DNA of 64,000 nucleotides, from positions 91,804 through 155,803 of the forward strand of contig RCNN01000027.1 in assembly GCA_003667245.1 (NCBI GenBank). Direction: 5' to 3'. The notes under the pieces were generated by a model. The model saw only the letters and a program-made list of their open reading frames with translations, was not told where the DNA came from and made no database searches. This stretch comes from Heterostelium multicystogenum. Taxonomy: Eukaryota; Evosea; Eumycetozoa; Acytosteliales; Acytosteliaceae. The position numbers and the translations under genes were made by a program. Shown here in pieces: positions 35,671 through 47,999 of the stretch (position 1 is the first letter of the stretch; every line of letters begins with the position of its first letter).

Positions 35671-38600
35671 ATGAAATCAATATTTATCCTTTTAGTTGTT
35701 GTTGTATATATTCTATTACCCAAGAGTGATAATATAGTAAATTCACTTTCTGAAGTTGAAAGTATGTATTCTATATATGATTAGTGATTGATGAGGGTTA
35801 GCTAATATAATTGAATTTGACCTATTTTTATAATTACAGTTAATTCATTAAATTGGTTAGTTAAACAGGTATGTAAAGAGGTATCTAAGAAATAGACATT
35901 AGAAAATCTACTAAAATAGCGATTTTCAAATTAGTATCAATTGGATTGGCAAATAAAAGGAACAAAATGTTCAAGTATTGTATCTTCCTTCATTACTTGT
36001 GGGTACAGCAGTGATTTAACCGAGGAGTATATCTTGTCTATGTAGGTTGAACCACATAAGTTTGATAGGGGTACCTTGATTAATAGTTTTTCAACTACTA
36101 TATTTAGAAAGATAGACACTGTGTCAGTCGTAGATAATGGATACCCTGATCCCTCGTTGACAGCTTTGGTATTTCCAAAAATGACCTCAATATCTATTAT
36201 AAGTGAAAATGCAACAAAGAACCAAACCTTTGTTACGTTGGCCCTCTTGGACAATCCATTGAATTCAGCGTTGACAAATATAACTATATTCTCCATGAAT
36301 GAAAAGATTCCAACTACCTTTCCAATCTATTTAGGATTAACTAAAATGTAAGTGGAATGAATTCATTATTCTTTTATTTGGATTTACACTCTCTAACTAG
36401 ACGACATACTTATCTAGATATATACAAGTTAATACATTGAAATATCCAATATCAAACAACCTGTTTACAGCTTCTCTTGCAGAAATATTCATTTCTGTAT
36501 CAAGCTACAACAATCAATACTCAGTGGACTTCAAACCAAATAAGCCATACCCAAATCTTAGAAATCTGTTTTGTATTAATTAAAGTTGTTAAATTCAGAA
36601 CAATTCTAACTATTAATATTGTTCCATTAATTGTTTATCTTTTAGTACACTTAAATCTATTTCTATTCCAGTCTCAGACTTTATAATTGATAGAATTTAC
36701 TTCCCCACGTTAGAGTCCATGTAATTATCATTTTACCTTATATTATCGATCTTACTTTCTAATATATTATTCCGATTCCGAATAGATCTATTTACGATGG
36801 ATATAAAGGAAACAAATCAAATTTAATTATTGATACTCCTCTATTAAAATCAATGTAAATATGCATCATTTCATTTCTTTAGCTCGATCTTAAACTGACA
36901 CAGTAATACCAATTATATAATATAGAGATGTTTATTTATTTAACTTGAACTTTATACAGATTCCTCATCTTCTTACATCTCTAGTCGTAGCAAGTTCATA
37001 TCTTTCAGTGACAGATTTCAATTTTTTTCCAACTTTAAATTATCTGTTTGTAGACAATTTGTTTAGATGGCAATTTCTCACTATCAAGTGTTCTAACCTA
37101 CATACTAATATAGAGAAGTACAAAATTGTAATACTTTTATTAGTGCAGCAAAGGGTTTAAAATACTTGTAAGTATAACTATTAAACCAAAAGCAGAGTAA
37201 TTCAAATATTAACTTTTTTCCAATATAGAAAAGTGATAAATACAGATATGAATCTTCCAACACTATCTTGGTTTCAAGAAGGATTTGAATTGGAACTTGC
37301 GAATAACAGTTTGAATGGATTCTTTGGTGACTTTGGTATTTTTAAATCCTAAATCAATATCAATTCGAAATAATCCACTATTATCTACAAATCTTTATGA
37401 CTCCAACTGTTATTCATTTTTATAAATTCCAGAATTCCGACCTTCTTAATACATCATATATACCTGATTGTTTCAAATGCTTCTACAATGAAATAATTGG
37501 ACTTCTACCAGGAAATACCCCTGAACCACCTACAACTTTTTTATGCCGTAAGTTATAATTATATCTATTATGACCACAAACTAAGTATAATTAATATTTA
37601 TCATTTCCCTCTTAATCTTAGCCATCCATCTTGATAAAGTAAACTTTGAAGTTTATCCATTTCAACGTAAGTATTGGCATAGTCGTAAACTTTGATGTAT
37701 ATTTTATAATTAAACTAATCCAATATACTATAGCAATTAAAATCACAGGAAATAATTTAGGATATGGAATGAATACCAATATTTCTATGGTAATTCAGGT
37801 TCCAAACAAGGAGTTTATGTAAGTGTTTAATCTTATTTTAATTGATCAGAATAACTATTGACATAATGAATTCCGTTTAATTAGTTTTTCTCCTTTAGCT
37901 CCAAACGGAATAGTAAATATATCATTTTCAATGACCTATAACTATGTATTTGAAATAGCCTGGGGTCAATTCTGTAAGTTTCATTAGGAGTTCTTAAACA
38001 ATCTAAATTATTAATTGAAATTCAATTTTCTTTATTGATAGCTGAATTCACATATTCAACATCTCAACCTTTAAATAGAGATACATACGTTACTATCAAT
38101 GGAAAGTTTAATACCTATTTCTATCCTTGGGTTATTTTAGCCGATGGAAATCCTTGCAATATCACTCAAAGCAACAATGAAATAATCTCTTGTATTGTTC
38201 CAAACTATCAAAGTCCAAAATCAATGAGAATTGATATTTCTAGTAGAATATCTAATCAAACAATGATGACCTCAGTGCGTAAGTAATGAAAACAAACTAC
38301 TACCATCTCGACATTTAACTAAATTTCGTTGTTTCTACATGGTAGCTTTGGTCATTACATCAGTATCAGATACAACTATGAATGGTGGAATAATCACAAT
38401 TGTAGGAAATTTTGGAAAGTATGCCTACAATCCAACTGTGAAATTGATTATGGATGATTCACTATGCTTTTTAGTCTCCTGGAATGAAACATCTCTAATT
38501 TGTAGAATAAGAGCTGGAATACCAGTATCCATTCAGAAAATTAGTATTACCTCAAGTGGATTCTTAGCAGTGCATGATATGAATGTAGTAAAGCTTCCAG

Positions 38601-39539
38601 ATGATTGTGGAGTAAATTGTAATGGAAATGGTCAATGCACTCAAGGAAAATGCCAGTGCTTCACAGGATTCAATGGATACTATTGCGAATCAAAAATTGA
38701 TGATGGTGTTGTAATTCTACTGGACAATAATTCACCTTCTCCGACCATAGTAACGAAACAAGGTTTTCAATTCCAATTCAATATCGTTGCCATCCAGGAG
38801 CTTAATGATCAAGGTTTACTCGTCAAAGAAGTACAGACCAACAATTGGAACTACACCACATTCTCCAATGCCACATTTACATCACACTCCTATACAATCA
38901 ATCCCCAATATACCAACACACAAATTCAATCTGTAATTGAATATTCAACGCTGGAAAGAACCGTTAACTTTGCCGAACAGTCAACCGTGTACCAACCATA
39001 TTCTTTGAAACTGATGATCAAAATCAAGAAATGGATCTTTTACAACAATCTGAATACTCTTAGAATTGTAATGGAGAACAACTTTAATATTGGTGACAAT
39101 GCCGACAATTGTAATGAAGTAGTATCGGATGTAGGTTTAGATGATAATACCAGCAATATGAAGTTTTTTCAAGATATCCTACGGATCCACTCAACTATAT
39201 GGAAGATTCCTGCCATTTGCAATTGGAGATACACGTATTATTGTAGTAAAGAATGAAATAATCAACTCAACAACTTCCAATGGCATCACAAAATCCTTTG
39301 TTGGAATGACATTAAGCCAATGTCAGCAATGTACTATTGATCCTGATTTCTCCATGTTGATTGACTCAGAAAACGAAAAGAGTGGATGTGGAAAAAAGAG
39401 TAATACATGGAAGATTGCAACCATTGTTTCTGTTGTTGGTGTAGCAGCAATAGCGGCTGCCGTTACTACCGCCGTCTATTTCAAGAAGAAGCAAAATCGA
39501 AAGAATGAGGACAAAAAGCTATCTCAAAAAACTACATAG
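35671..39539 (+). CDS. ComC-like cell-surface protein (signal peptide, leucine-rich units, IPT/TIG, EGF, TM)
   Basis: A type I membrane protein probably used in cell-cell contact or signalling. The start at 35671 opens with a signal peptide (MKSIFILLVVVVYILL). About a dozen short exons follow, many coding a single leucine-rich-like unit (e.g. 'P.L.SI', 'PTL..L.') with GTAAGT-type donors. Two IPT/TIG-like E-set domains lie at 38040-38281 and 38346-38600. An EGF-like module has six Cys (CGVNCNGNGQCTQGKCQC...FNGYYCE). A long C-terminal domain fits the ComC 'supersandwich' type (NCNEVVSDVG, then YGSTQLYGRFLPFAIGDTRI after a frame change near 39170). It ends with a transmembrane helix (IATIVSVVGVAAIAAAVTTA) and a short Lys-rich tail. 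An in-frame TAG at 36043-36045 and a phase mismatch near 36592 leave open whether the gene is intact. Confidence 0.8.
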
Positions 39540-39618
39540 GCTTGAAAATAAAGCATAGATACTCTGTTATTAATTGACGCTTACTATAACAAATGGAGCT
39601 ATTCAATTTATTCTTTGT
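39540..39618. other. Convergent 3' junction
   Basis: Only 79 bp separate the stop codons of the ComC-like gene (plus) and the CLU-like/LRR gene (minus); AATAAA-type signals for both lie in or next to it. Confidence 0.6.
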
Positions 39619-42600
39619 CTATTGAAACTTGATATAGGGATATTCTACTCCAAGGTCATAGATGGTCTGTGAGGAAATTGATTTGCAATTGTAGATATCA
39701 AGGTTGGATAAAGATTTACATTGAGAGATGATGCTATCGATGTGTCTCTTTTGAATGGAGGTGTTGGCGAAGTTCAGGTATTTGGCATTGATGCAACAGG
39801 GCAATATCTCTTCGAAGAATGTGTCGTCTAACTCGAGCACATAACCTTGGTCATTGATAACAGTAATTGCAGAGAAGGAAATCGACTCGAGCATAGGAGA
39901 AAGTGCGAGCAGCTGGGCTAGAGAGGCTGTTGATACATTAGCTTGCATAAGATCGAGAACTCTAAGCTCTCCCAGCTCGAGCCCACTTGGTTCATAATCT
40001 TCAGAATTGAATTCCTTAATCAGATTAGGAAGGAAGAGAAACTCTGGCATTCCAAGCTCAGTGAGGTTAGGTAATGAAGAAAGCAACTTCCATAAATCTG
40101 TTGTATTTCCATTGTATCGACCTAGATGCAGTACAGTGAGATTCAAATTCATTGAAACCAGTTCCTGTAAGATGGTCGAGTCTTCACCACTCCCAACATG
40201 GGTCTGTCCGAACTTTAGAACCTTAAGACGCTTGGCACCGTGTGTAGCAAGAGCATGAATGACATTATCGCCAGCAGATGTAAATGACAAGTCAAAGTCC
40301 ACAATATTCTTCATCAACTTGGCAATTTCCACAAGATGATCTTGGCTAATAGCACTGCTACAACTGAACTTTTCAAGTCTGTGTGCCAATGGAATTATCT
40401 CTTTCGATGTCTCCTCTCCCATTCTGTAGTGTAAGTTTAATTCCTTCACCGATTTAAGTGAACGAAGCAAATGAGCTAATCCTTTCTCTCCACTGTTGTC
40501 ATACCGGCTGAAGATGTTCAGACTTGTTAAGCCGCTTCCAATGGCATCTCCAAGCTCTGTAAATGTCTTTTCGGAAACAGCACATTGAATGAGTGACAAA
40601 CTGACGATATTGGTCATGAGCGATGGCAATCCTTGGAATGCAGCATCGTCAAGCTCTCTGCTGCTTATACTGATCGTTGTCAACATGGTTGCATTGGTAA
40701 ATAGCTCTCGAAGGAAGTGGTTGTATGTTTGGATGGCCAAATCATCTGGGTCATTAGATTTCATGAATTGAACATTAACCAACTTCAAGCTGGTCAAATG
40801 CTGAAGTCTTGTGATAGCATAGGAGCATTCGTGTATAAGAGTGTAGTTGGATATGGATAAATGGGTTACATTAACAATATTCGAAAATAGGTGAGATGTT
40901 ATACTATTATCAAAGAGTTGCTCCACCGATATTGGTACATCAAAGTAGTTGATAGCTCGTATTTCGGATATCAAGTTGTTGATAAATGGACGAAGCTTTG
41001 AGGTCTCTTCGATGATCATCGATATCATGTAAATGAGTGTCAGGAATTCATTTCTACGGTATTCCGCTATGATCGATGGTGTTTTTGGAACAGCTCCCAA
41101 ACCCTCTGATTCGTCGACATCTTCATCACTTCTACCAGTTGAGTCATATGGTAGAAGTTGTCTCAAGTACAATTCAACATAGTCAGTATCAGTTTCCAGA
41201 GATTTCTCAAACTTCTCGATTGCAAGAGTAAGATTTTGGTTGAATGTTTGGAAATCATATTGATAGAATAGTTTGTAGGTGGCCAACTTTAAGAGGATAA
41301 GTCCGCTTAATGCAAGTGAATTTGGAGAGCTAGTGCTGTTTGTTGCTGTTGTTGTCTTCTTCGTAAATGATGACCTCATTAGTTGACTCTGGATCTTGTC
41401 CATATTGTTGTCCTTTCAACAAGTAGTTTGCCTTCTCAAGTAAATGAACTGCTTCTTTGTAGTTGGTAGTCAAGTCGGAACGAATAACAAAGGTATTTGC
41501 TTGTTTGAGAATTACTCTGGAGGAGTTTGGCATTGACATGAGAGCAGACTGTAAACTTTGCTGCGACAATTGTCATAAGTCTTTGTAGATCGACATTGGC
41601 GATGTCGTTACTCTCTATTCCTTTCCTGGACTCTAAAACAGGAGACACGAACCATATGAATAGTCGACAATCATTGGATACTTTATAGTTGCACCCTATT
41701 GATTCGATATCATGAATTGTGATTACATAAGAGGCTGTATTAAGGAAATGCTCGAATGAATCAGGTCTAACTCTGATGGCAAATATCTTAATCAATCTCA
41801 AAGCCAACAACTTTGAATCAATTGAATTTCTTAGATCATATCTAAAGCAAATAGATTTGGTTAGCTTGGAATAATCTAATCTAGAGACATTTAACTCAAC
41901 TTACTTGGTATTCAATTGATTATCGGATAGACAATTTGGATAAGCAGCCATAGCAGTATATTTGAATGACCCATACTTGTCAGAGGTCCAGAACTCTCTA
42001 TATTTCTCTTTGGCTGCCTTTGTCTTGTTGAGAACCATATCGAATAGTTCAGTGAAGATGGTGACCAAGTTGTCCGAAGGTCTGTTCGATACCTCAACTA
42101 GCTCTCTCATTCTGTCCTTTACCACTTTCTTCCATACTCTGGCAACAATCTCCGTCAGGAGAAGTCTTTTAGTATCGACATCTGTAATTAATTGGTAAAC
42201 TGCTCCAATATATCTAAAGTTGATTCCTCTAATATGAATAGAGTGCAAACAGCTTCTCAATGGTTGAAAGTCTTTTGATTGAAGTAGGAAATGTCCTGTT
42301 TGAGATTGTTCCTTACAAAGTATTGGGTTTCCACTTGGTTTTGTCCAGTTACTTCTTCGTTGATTATGATCTGCGCACTCTGGAATGATTAGACTGTGAA
42401 GTCTCTCAGTTGCTTCTATCACTTGCTGGTTGGACTCTTCACTCTCTGAACTATGCTGCCAGGCCGTGAATGAATCGGAGCTGAGTGGAACTGAGTTGGA
42501 CTGTACAAGCTCAGGTCTCAACATGTAATAGAAAATTTCTCTACCAATATTCTCTCTGAAAAATCCAGAATACTCGGGAGGGAATATTCTTGCGAAATCA

Positions 42601-43872
42601 ATCATATAGTAACGTCCATCTGTTCCCTTATGAACCTCTATATCACCAGGACCATACAGAAATGTTTTGGTATCTTCTGAAAGTCCTACCTGGTGGCCTT
42701 TAAGATTGAGTTTGGCGGCCAACCTTTCCATTTCTTTCTCGACCAAAGGATCAGAGTTATTGACTGTCATACCACCGTTTGTTTGAACCATATACAATCG
42801 AATTTTTTTCCAATTGGAAGACTACAGATGGCCAACAATCGATAGCCAGCAAAGTCGATGATTGTCATTAATGGCAAACGGATCAGTTTGCTTCCAAAAT
42901 CAAATACGTGATTCCAACCCTTCAGCTCGTGACCTGCTGATTTTTGTGCTTTTTCAATCGGATTTTTTTGTCACCTCCATACATCCATACATCCTCTGCA
43001 ATCCTCACATCGACAACAAACTTAAATACGATGTCATTGCTACGAAATTTCTCTCCTCCAGCGAACACCACCCATTGAGAGTGGCTTAATAGTTTTTTCC
43101 TCATAGCTAAGATTACGTTCTGCAATGATGATCTTTCCAAAATGTACTAGCACAATATACAAAATCGTTGACAATATTAGAGAGCAACTGGTATTTTTCA
43201 TAGGACTCTGGACGGTCCTTAAAAATAGATTGGAATCTCTTATTCCAGTCACCATAATCCGGTTCACCTTCCAACCAAACCCTGTGCTCTGGTATACTTC
43301 TTGGAGTGTGACTTATAAATATCGAATACGTTTACCCTTGGTGTATTATGTATTTTATGCTGACGCTTTTGCTGCTTATCTTCACTCTCGTATCCATATG
43401 CACCACTATTATTATCATAGCTGTTGTTTCCATTGGAAGTGGCATTACCTAAGTCTCCGTAGCTACTGTAACCGCTCGATGATGAAGATGCCCCAGACGA
43501 AGTACCAGTTTGTCCAGAATAGCTAGCACTATAGAGCGACCTGTAGCTGCTACTACTAGTATTCTCACCAGTTGCAGTATTATAACAACTGCCATACAAA
43601 GAATTATTATAAACCAGTCAGTCCACTGCTGCTATCGGTACTCTCATTGAGGAAGAAGATGTCATAACCTCTCTGCTACCACTATTATCCAAAGTCTGTT
43701 GAGGTAGATGTTGACCAACATTTTCATAAGAAGATCCGAATACTTCTAGTAATTGTCGTATAATTCTGAGAAGCAGACCAAATAGAATATCCACTTTGTG
43801 TTACTATTTATACTTCTTTCCATTTTCATTCTCTTCATTATTATTATTATTATTACTACTACTATTATACAT
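39619..43872 (-). CDS. CLU-like protein with C-terminal leucine-rich repeats
   Basis: The start is the ATG at 43872 with an Asn run, then a Ser/Tyr/Gly-rich segment. From about 43270 the sequence follows the CLU (clustered mitochondria, CLU1/TIF31) core: 'ILSNIVNDFVYCAST..KIIIAE', 'FVVDVRIAEDVWMYGG', 'MTIIDFAGYRLLAICSLPIG', 'GPGDIEVHKGTDGRYYMIDFAR', 'GINFRYIGAVYQL.TD' and 'LLTEIVARVWKKVVKDRMRE'. A helical, TPR-like stretch (YKEAVHLLEKANYLL, QNLTLAIEKFEKSLE) follows. The last 500 codons are irregular leucine-rich repeats (e.g. LTSLKLVNVQFM, VKELNLHY, LTELGMPEF). One intron is visible near 41900-41870. Several single-base frame breaks lie at 43260-42800, near 41860, near 41570 and near 41370. 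CLU proteins bind mRNAs for mitochondrial proteins; the leucine-rich tail is not part of the classical family. Confidence 0.7.
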
Positions 43873-44315
43873 TTTTACAATAAATAAATAAACAATGAAA
43901 ATAAAAAAAAGATCGATCAACTAACAAATCAATCAACAAGAGGTCCTTTGCATTGATTTAGATAAAAAACCAAAATTATTGGAATTTTTTATTTGTTAAC
44001 AAAAAAGGAAATTTTAAAGATCTTCATTTGGGGTTTTGTTTCAAAAAATTTGCATAAGATCCATAACAAGGTACAAAAAAGTAACAATTATTATAAAACC
44101 AATTTATATGTGAAAAAATTATCTCTTAGCTTTATTTGAGTTTCTCATTACAGATTCCGAAGAAATCAAATCATTATTATGTGAGTTCTTCAATATCAAA
44201 TGGATTTCAAATCCTATTTTAAATAAATATAATATATAATATAATTATCTACAAGGAGATAATTCAATCTAGGCCTTTGAATGAAAATAACATTTCAACT
44301 AGAAGACAGAATACA
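43873..44315. promoter_or_regulatory. Divergent promoter region
   Basis: A 443-bp AT-rich spacer between the start codons of the CLU-like/LRR gene (minus) and the F-box-like gene (plus). No specific factor site was recognised. Confidence 0.5.
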
Positions 44316-45819
44316 ATGATACAAATAGATAGTTTGTCAGAATATTCTATTAATATTCCAAAATTAGTACAATACTATATAATTAATCTGTTGGTTGGAA
44401 ATCAAACCATTCCAAATGACTATGATATTGCAAGGAGTGATTATATAGTTTTTCAGGAAAACCAAAGACTAATCAAGCTAAAGAAATGCATCATCGACTA
44501 CTCATTGGTGTGCAAGGCATGGTTCAGCTACATCTCGAGGAATCATTGCAATCACTTTATTATGGCTTTCCACGACCGTTCAATTGGTTTTGGCATTAGA
44601 AACTCAGTTGGTCATATCCTCTCGAAGGTGAAAGCTAATCTCTCCAATCAATATTCACTCTTCCGATTCGAAAACATCACACATCTTTACTTCCCAAAAG
44701 AAAAAGCCTCTTGGTATTTCGGAAACAATTCGCTTCATCTCCAAGTTTATCAATCTTCAGAGACTGCACATTGTTACCGTCAGTGAACCACTCCTTAGAC
44801 TGATTATCGCGCAACTTAAATCGATCCATCTCACACTTTATATTTACCACTCCATCTTCAAGAAAGACAATCAACACATATCGATAAAGGATATCGGAGA
44901 ATCAGTGATTGAATCTGTTCATCTCATTGCCAAGGATCTATTCAATTTGGGATCTCAAATTGATTATTCCTCAATCGATAGATGGAGAGTGAATACCGTT
45001 TACTTTGGCGCATATGTCAGAAATACAGCACACTCCTCATTCTCCAGACTTTTCATGATCAAATCAATCAAATCAATAATCATTTGCAATCAAGACTATG
45101 TTTCCATTGATGAGTTGAAGTTGATCTTCAATGAACATCTTGAGTCATTCCAATCAAAAGTTATTCTTGGACATCTTGGGAACAACATTGACTACAACGA
45201 TGGAATGGTGGATGACTGCAATTGTCAATATAGGCATAACAGTGAAATTGAATATACAGAAATGATCCAGATGAATAGCCAAATCAAAGAATGGATAGAT
45301 TTTTGTGAGAATCTCTCAACCAACAAGACACTAAAGCGATTGAAACTAATTAACCTATGCACCAAACACAAGATACAAGATGAATTCAAGTTGAAGATTG
45401 TATCAGAACACTTTGCACAATCGCTCTCATCAAATAAGACACTGACCAGATTGTCAATATCATGTAGAATTCTGGATGAATCATTCTTTTTAATGATGTC
45501 ATCAAACAGCACAATTAAACATCTTACACTCACCCAAGTTGGCACCAATCATTATGAATATACATCACACATGCTGGCACAAAACAATTCGATCGAGAAA
45601 ATCAGTCTAAAACTAGAACTATATCAATCAGAACTCGAGAAAATTACACAATTCATTGAGAACAATCAAACCATCATCAAGGAGCTGGTGTCTAGGTATA
45701 CCGACAACTTCAAGTGGTTAGTTATATATTTTCCGACTATTCTGGAATCACTGAAGAAGGAACAAGGTACTGGTCAAATAGAGCCAGTTGCGGTGGCCAT
45801 GGATTTCAAAATTGCATGA
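44316..45819 (+). CDS. F-box-like leucine-rich protein of a dictyostelid family
   Basis: The first in-frame ATG is at 44316; an upstream TTG-initiated extension is not needed. The N-terminal part has 'IPKLVQYYIINLLVG' and 'DYSLVCKAWFSYIS.NHC', an F-box-like pattern common in large dictyostelid families. A frameshift lies near 44690-44790; the following frame (44905 onward) has irregular leucine-rich units: 'NKTLKRLKLINLC', 'SSNKTLTRLSISCRILDESFF', 'NSTIKHLTLTQVG', 'NNSIEKISLKLEL'. No signal or membrane segment. It probably binds proteins, perhaps as an SCF adaptor; specific function unknown. The stop at 45817-45819 may be early, since the next frame stays open to about 45895. Confidence 0.65.
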
Positions 45820-45980
45820 ATACTCTTATCTTTGAAAGAAATCAGAATCCAAGAAAGAAAATGATATCCTTTTTACCATTGCCTCCTTTGGAATGACTGA
45901 ACTGAATGGAACAACCATAATAAAAGTTTAACCACTTACTTTGTATAAATGACAACAACCAGGCTGATATGATATAGCAT

Positions 45981-46872
45981 TTAGGTAATACAATGTTTAT
46001 TCCAAAAGGGGACGTGTGGTTTTAATTGAGTATTGCTATAATTATTTATTGAATGTTGGAAAAGTAATTCGTCGGCTTCGGCCCAAAGTGCACTTGCTTG
46101 TTTGTAGAATGAAAAGTTGTTGGAGTGCATACTCACGAAGCTCTGCAACCAATTGTTTGTTCATTTCGGCGTTGAGGTGCTCCATGATCTCATTAAACTC
46201 TCTGTTGACAACGTCGTACTCTTCTTTAATATCGTTGCATTCTTGTTCGGTGGTCTTTACCTTTAGTGAATTTGGATCGTTCTTCTTCTTTAGATCGGCC
46301 AACTTCTCCAAGTGTGAGTCGTATTTGAGACGAATGGCATCTTGCTTGTGCTTGGCCTCTCTTGCCTTCTTATCTCAGTGTCTTGGAACTTTCCGACTGG
46401 AGTAACCAGTGAAGTCATCGAGTTATTGTTACAGGTCTGACGAGCTTGCTCGACAGACTTGAGTTGCTGTCCGATTCTAGTCAAAAACTCAGCAACAGTA
46501 GCATCTCCAATGAAACCATTACCAAAGTGAGTCAAAGCATCAGCAAATTGAACACCCTGTTGTACAGATTCTGTAGGAACCATCATCAATTAGTATCTTG
46601 TAACAATCAGAAGCAGTAGCAGCATGTCAACCATCATCTTAATCCTTAAACTATCATGATGGCTATCATTATCATCTCAAAATCAACCTACTTTCAGTCT
46701 CCTGACAATATGTCTTTCCAGTATTGTAAATCTCACTATACTCTGTCTTGATGACACGCAACTTCTCTTTAGTCTCTTTGGTGGCATCGTTATCAGCGTG
46801 TGACTCTGTCTTTCCCATCTTTTCCATACCCATCTGCTTGACGGTAGCTAACTTCTTTGTAAAACTCTTCAT
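45981..46872 (-). CDS. BAR-domain protein
   Basis: A membrane-curving BAR protein of the amoeba type. Exon 1 (46872-46692) starts MKSFTKKLATVKQMGMEKMGK; exon 2 begins at 46570 (SVQQGVQFADALTHFG) after a GTAGGT...CAG intron, phase 1. The helices TVAEFLTRIGQQLKSVEQAR, AREAKHKQDAIRLKYD, HLEKLADLKKKND, ECNDIKEEYDVVNREFNEIM and NKQLVAELREYAL form the coiled BAR fold. One frameshift lies near 46375. Another near 46125 switches to the expected 'FYKQASALWAEADELL' end, which runs on to a stop at 45981-45983; the unshifted frame instead stops at 46042. It overlaps little with the convergent F-box-like gene. Confidence 0.75.
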
Positions 46873-47999
46873 CTTTATAATTTATTAATTTATTATTATT
46901 ATTACTATTATTATTATATATACAAATAAATAAATTGATCTTATTTTAGGGATATCAATTTAATGTATTGATTATTGTTTTTTGTTTTGTTTGTTTGCTA
47001 TTGAATTGATAGATTATTCAATGTTCAACACCAACAAACAAACAAATATAATTATTAATTTAATAAAAAAGTAAATTTGGAAAGGTTTGTGAATATGGGG
47101 GGAGGGTGTGAAAACACACCATGATTACTCTTGTAATTAAAAACACAATTTTATATGAAAATGAACAAATTTTGGTTACATTTTTTTATGCGAATATAAA
47201 CCTTTTATGATAAAGACTACCTTGGGTTTTAGCTAAAGTGTATTTTACGACCTGGGAGTTAGGTGGTCAACAATGTCTTTTCGCATCATCATCATTATCA
47301 TCTATTTACTTTTGTTTTTGGTGTAATGGTTCGACATTCATCACCAACCAACAAACTATCATCAACATGGACAATGAAAATGAAATGTCCTGTCCTGTCC
47401 CTTCATGTTCTTTCATTGCAACAATCTATAACTACTAACTTCTGAAAACAATACCCTCATGTCTTGAATCAATTACATCCCATATCTGACAAAAGTTAAT
47501 TAATTTGAAAATAATATAAATATATATTAAACGCAATGTTTACTTTATTTTATAAGTAGCTTTGTTTAAAAGATAAAGTTAAAATCTATCTATACTATTC
47601 TATTAATAAGCAGTATTGTTATTCAATGAATAATGTTGTATTGTTTATATTATGTTATGGTATGTTTTGGTTTTTAAAATTGTTATCATTTATTTATCTG
47701 TCAAGTGATTACTCTACAGAGTTCTTCATGTTGTATTATTGTTTGCTTGCTTGCTTGCTTACTTGCTATTGAGCTTGCTTGCTTGCTTGCTTGTTATCAA
47801 TTAAATAAAAGGTTTGTTAAGGAAAGTGAAAATATATATAAAAGAGGGATAGATAGTTAGAAGGGTGATTGGTGATGCATGATGTTTGCTTTTGAATATA
47901 TAAATTATTATATATAGTAGTTATATATATATTATAATTGGTTTGTGTGTTTGTTTGGTGATGATTAGATAGTAGTTGGTTGCTTATAGATTGCTGGTG
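46873..47999. other. Intergenic region with GCTT microsatellite
   Basis: 1.1 kb upstream of the BAR gene and downstream of the coiled-coil gene. Includes T-rich stretches and the (GCTT)n run at 47743-47793. Two overlapping short ORFs at 47238-47445 show no protein features. Confidence 0.55.
47743..47793. repeat. (GCTT)n microsatellite
   Basis: Two blocks of TTGC/GCTT tetranucleotides separated by ACTTGCTATTGA. Confidence 0.85.

Noticed and set aside
47238..47445. Two overlapping plus-strand ORFs of 60-66 codons
   Set aside because: No domain, signal or composition evidence; typical chance frames in a spacer.
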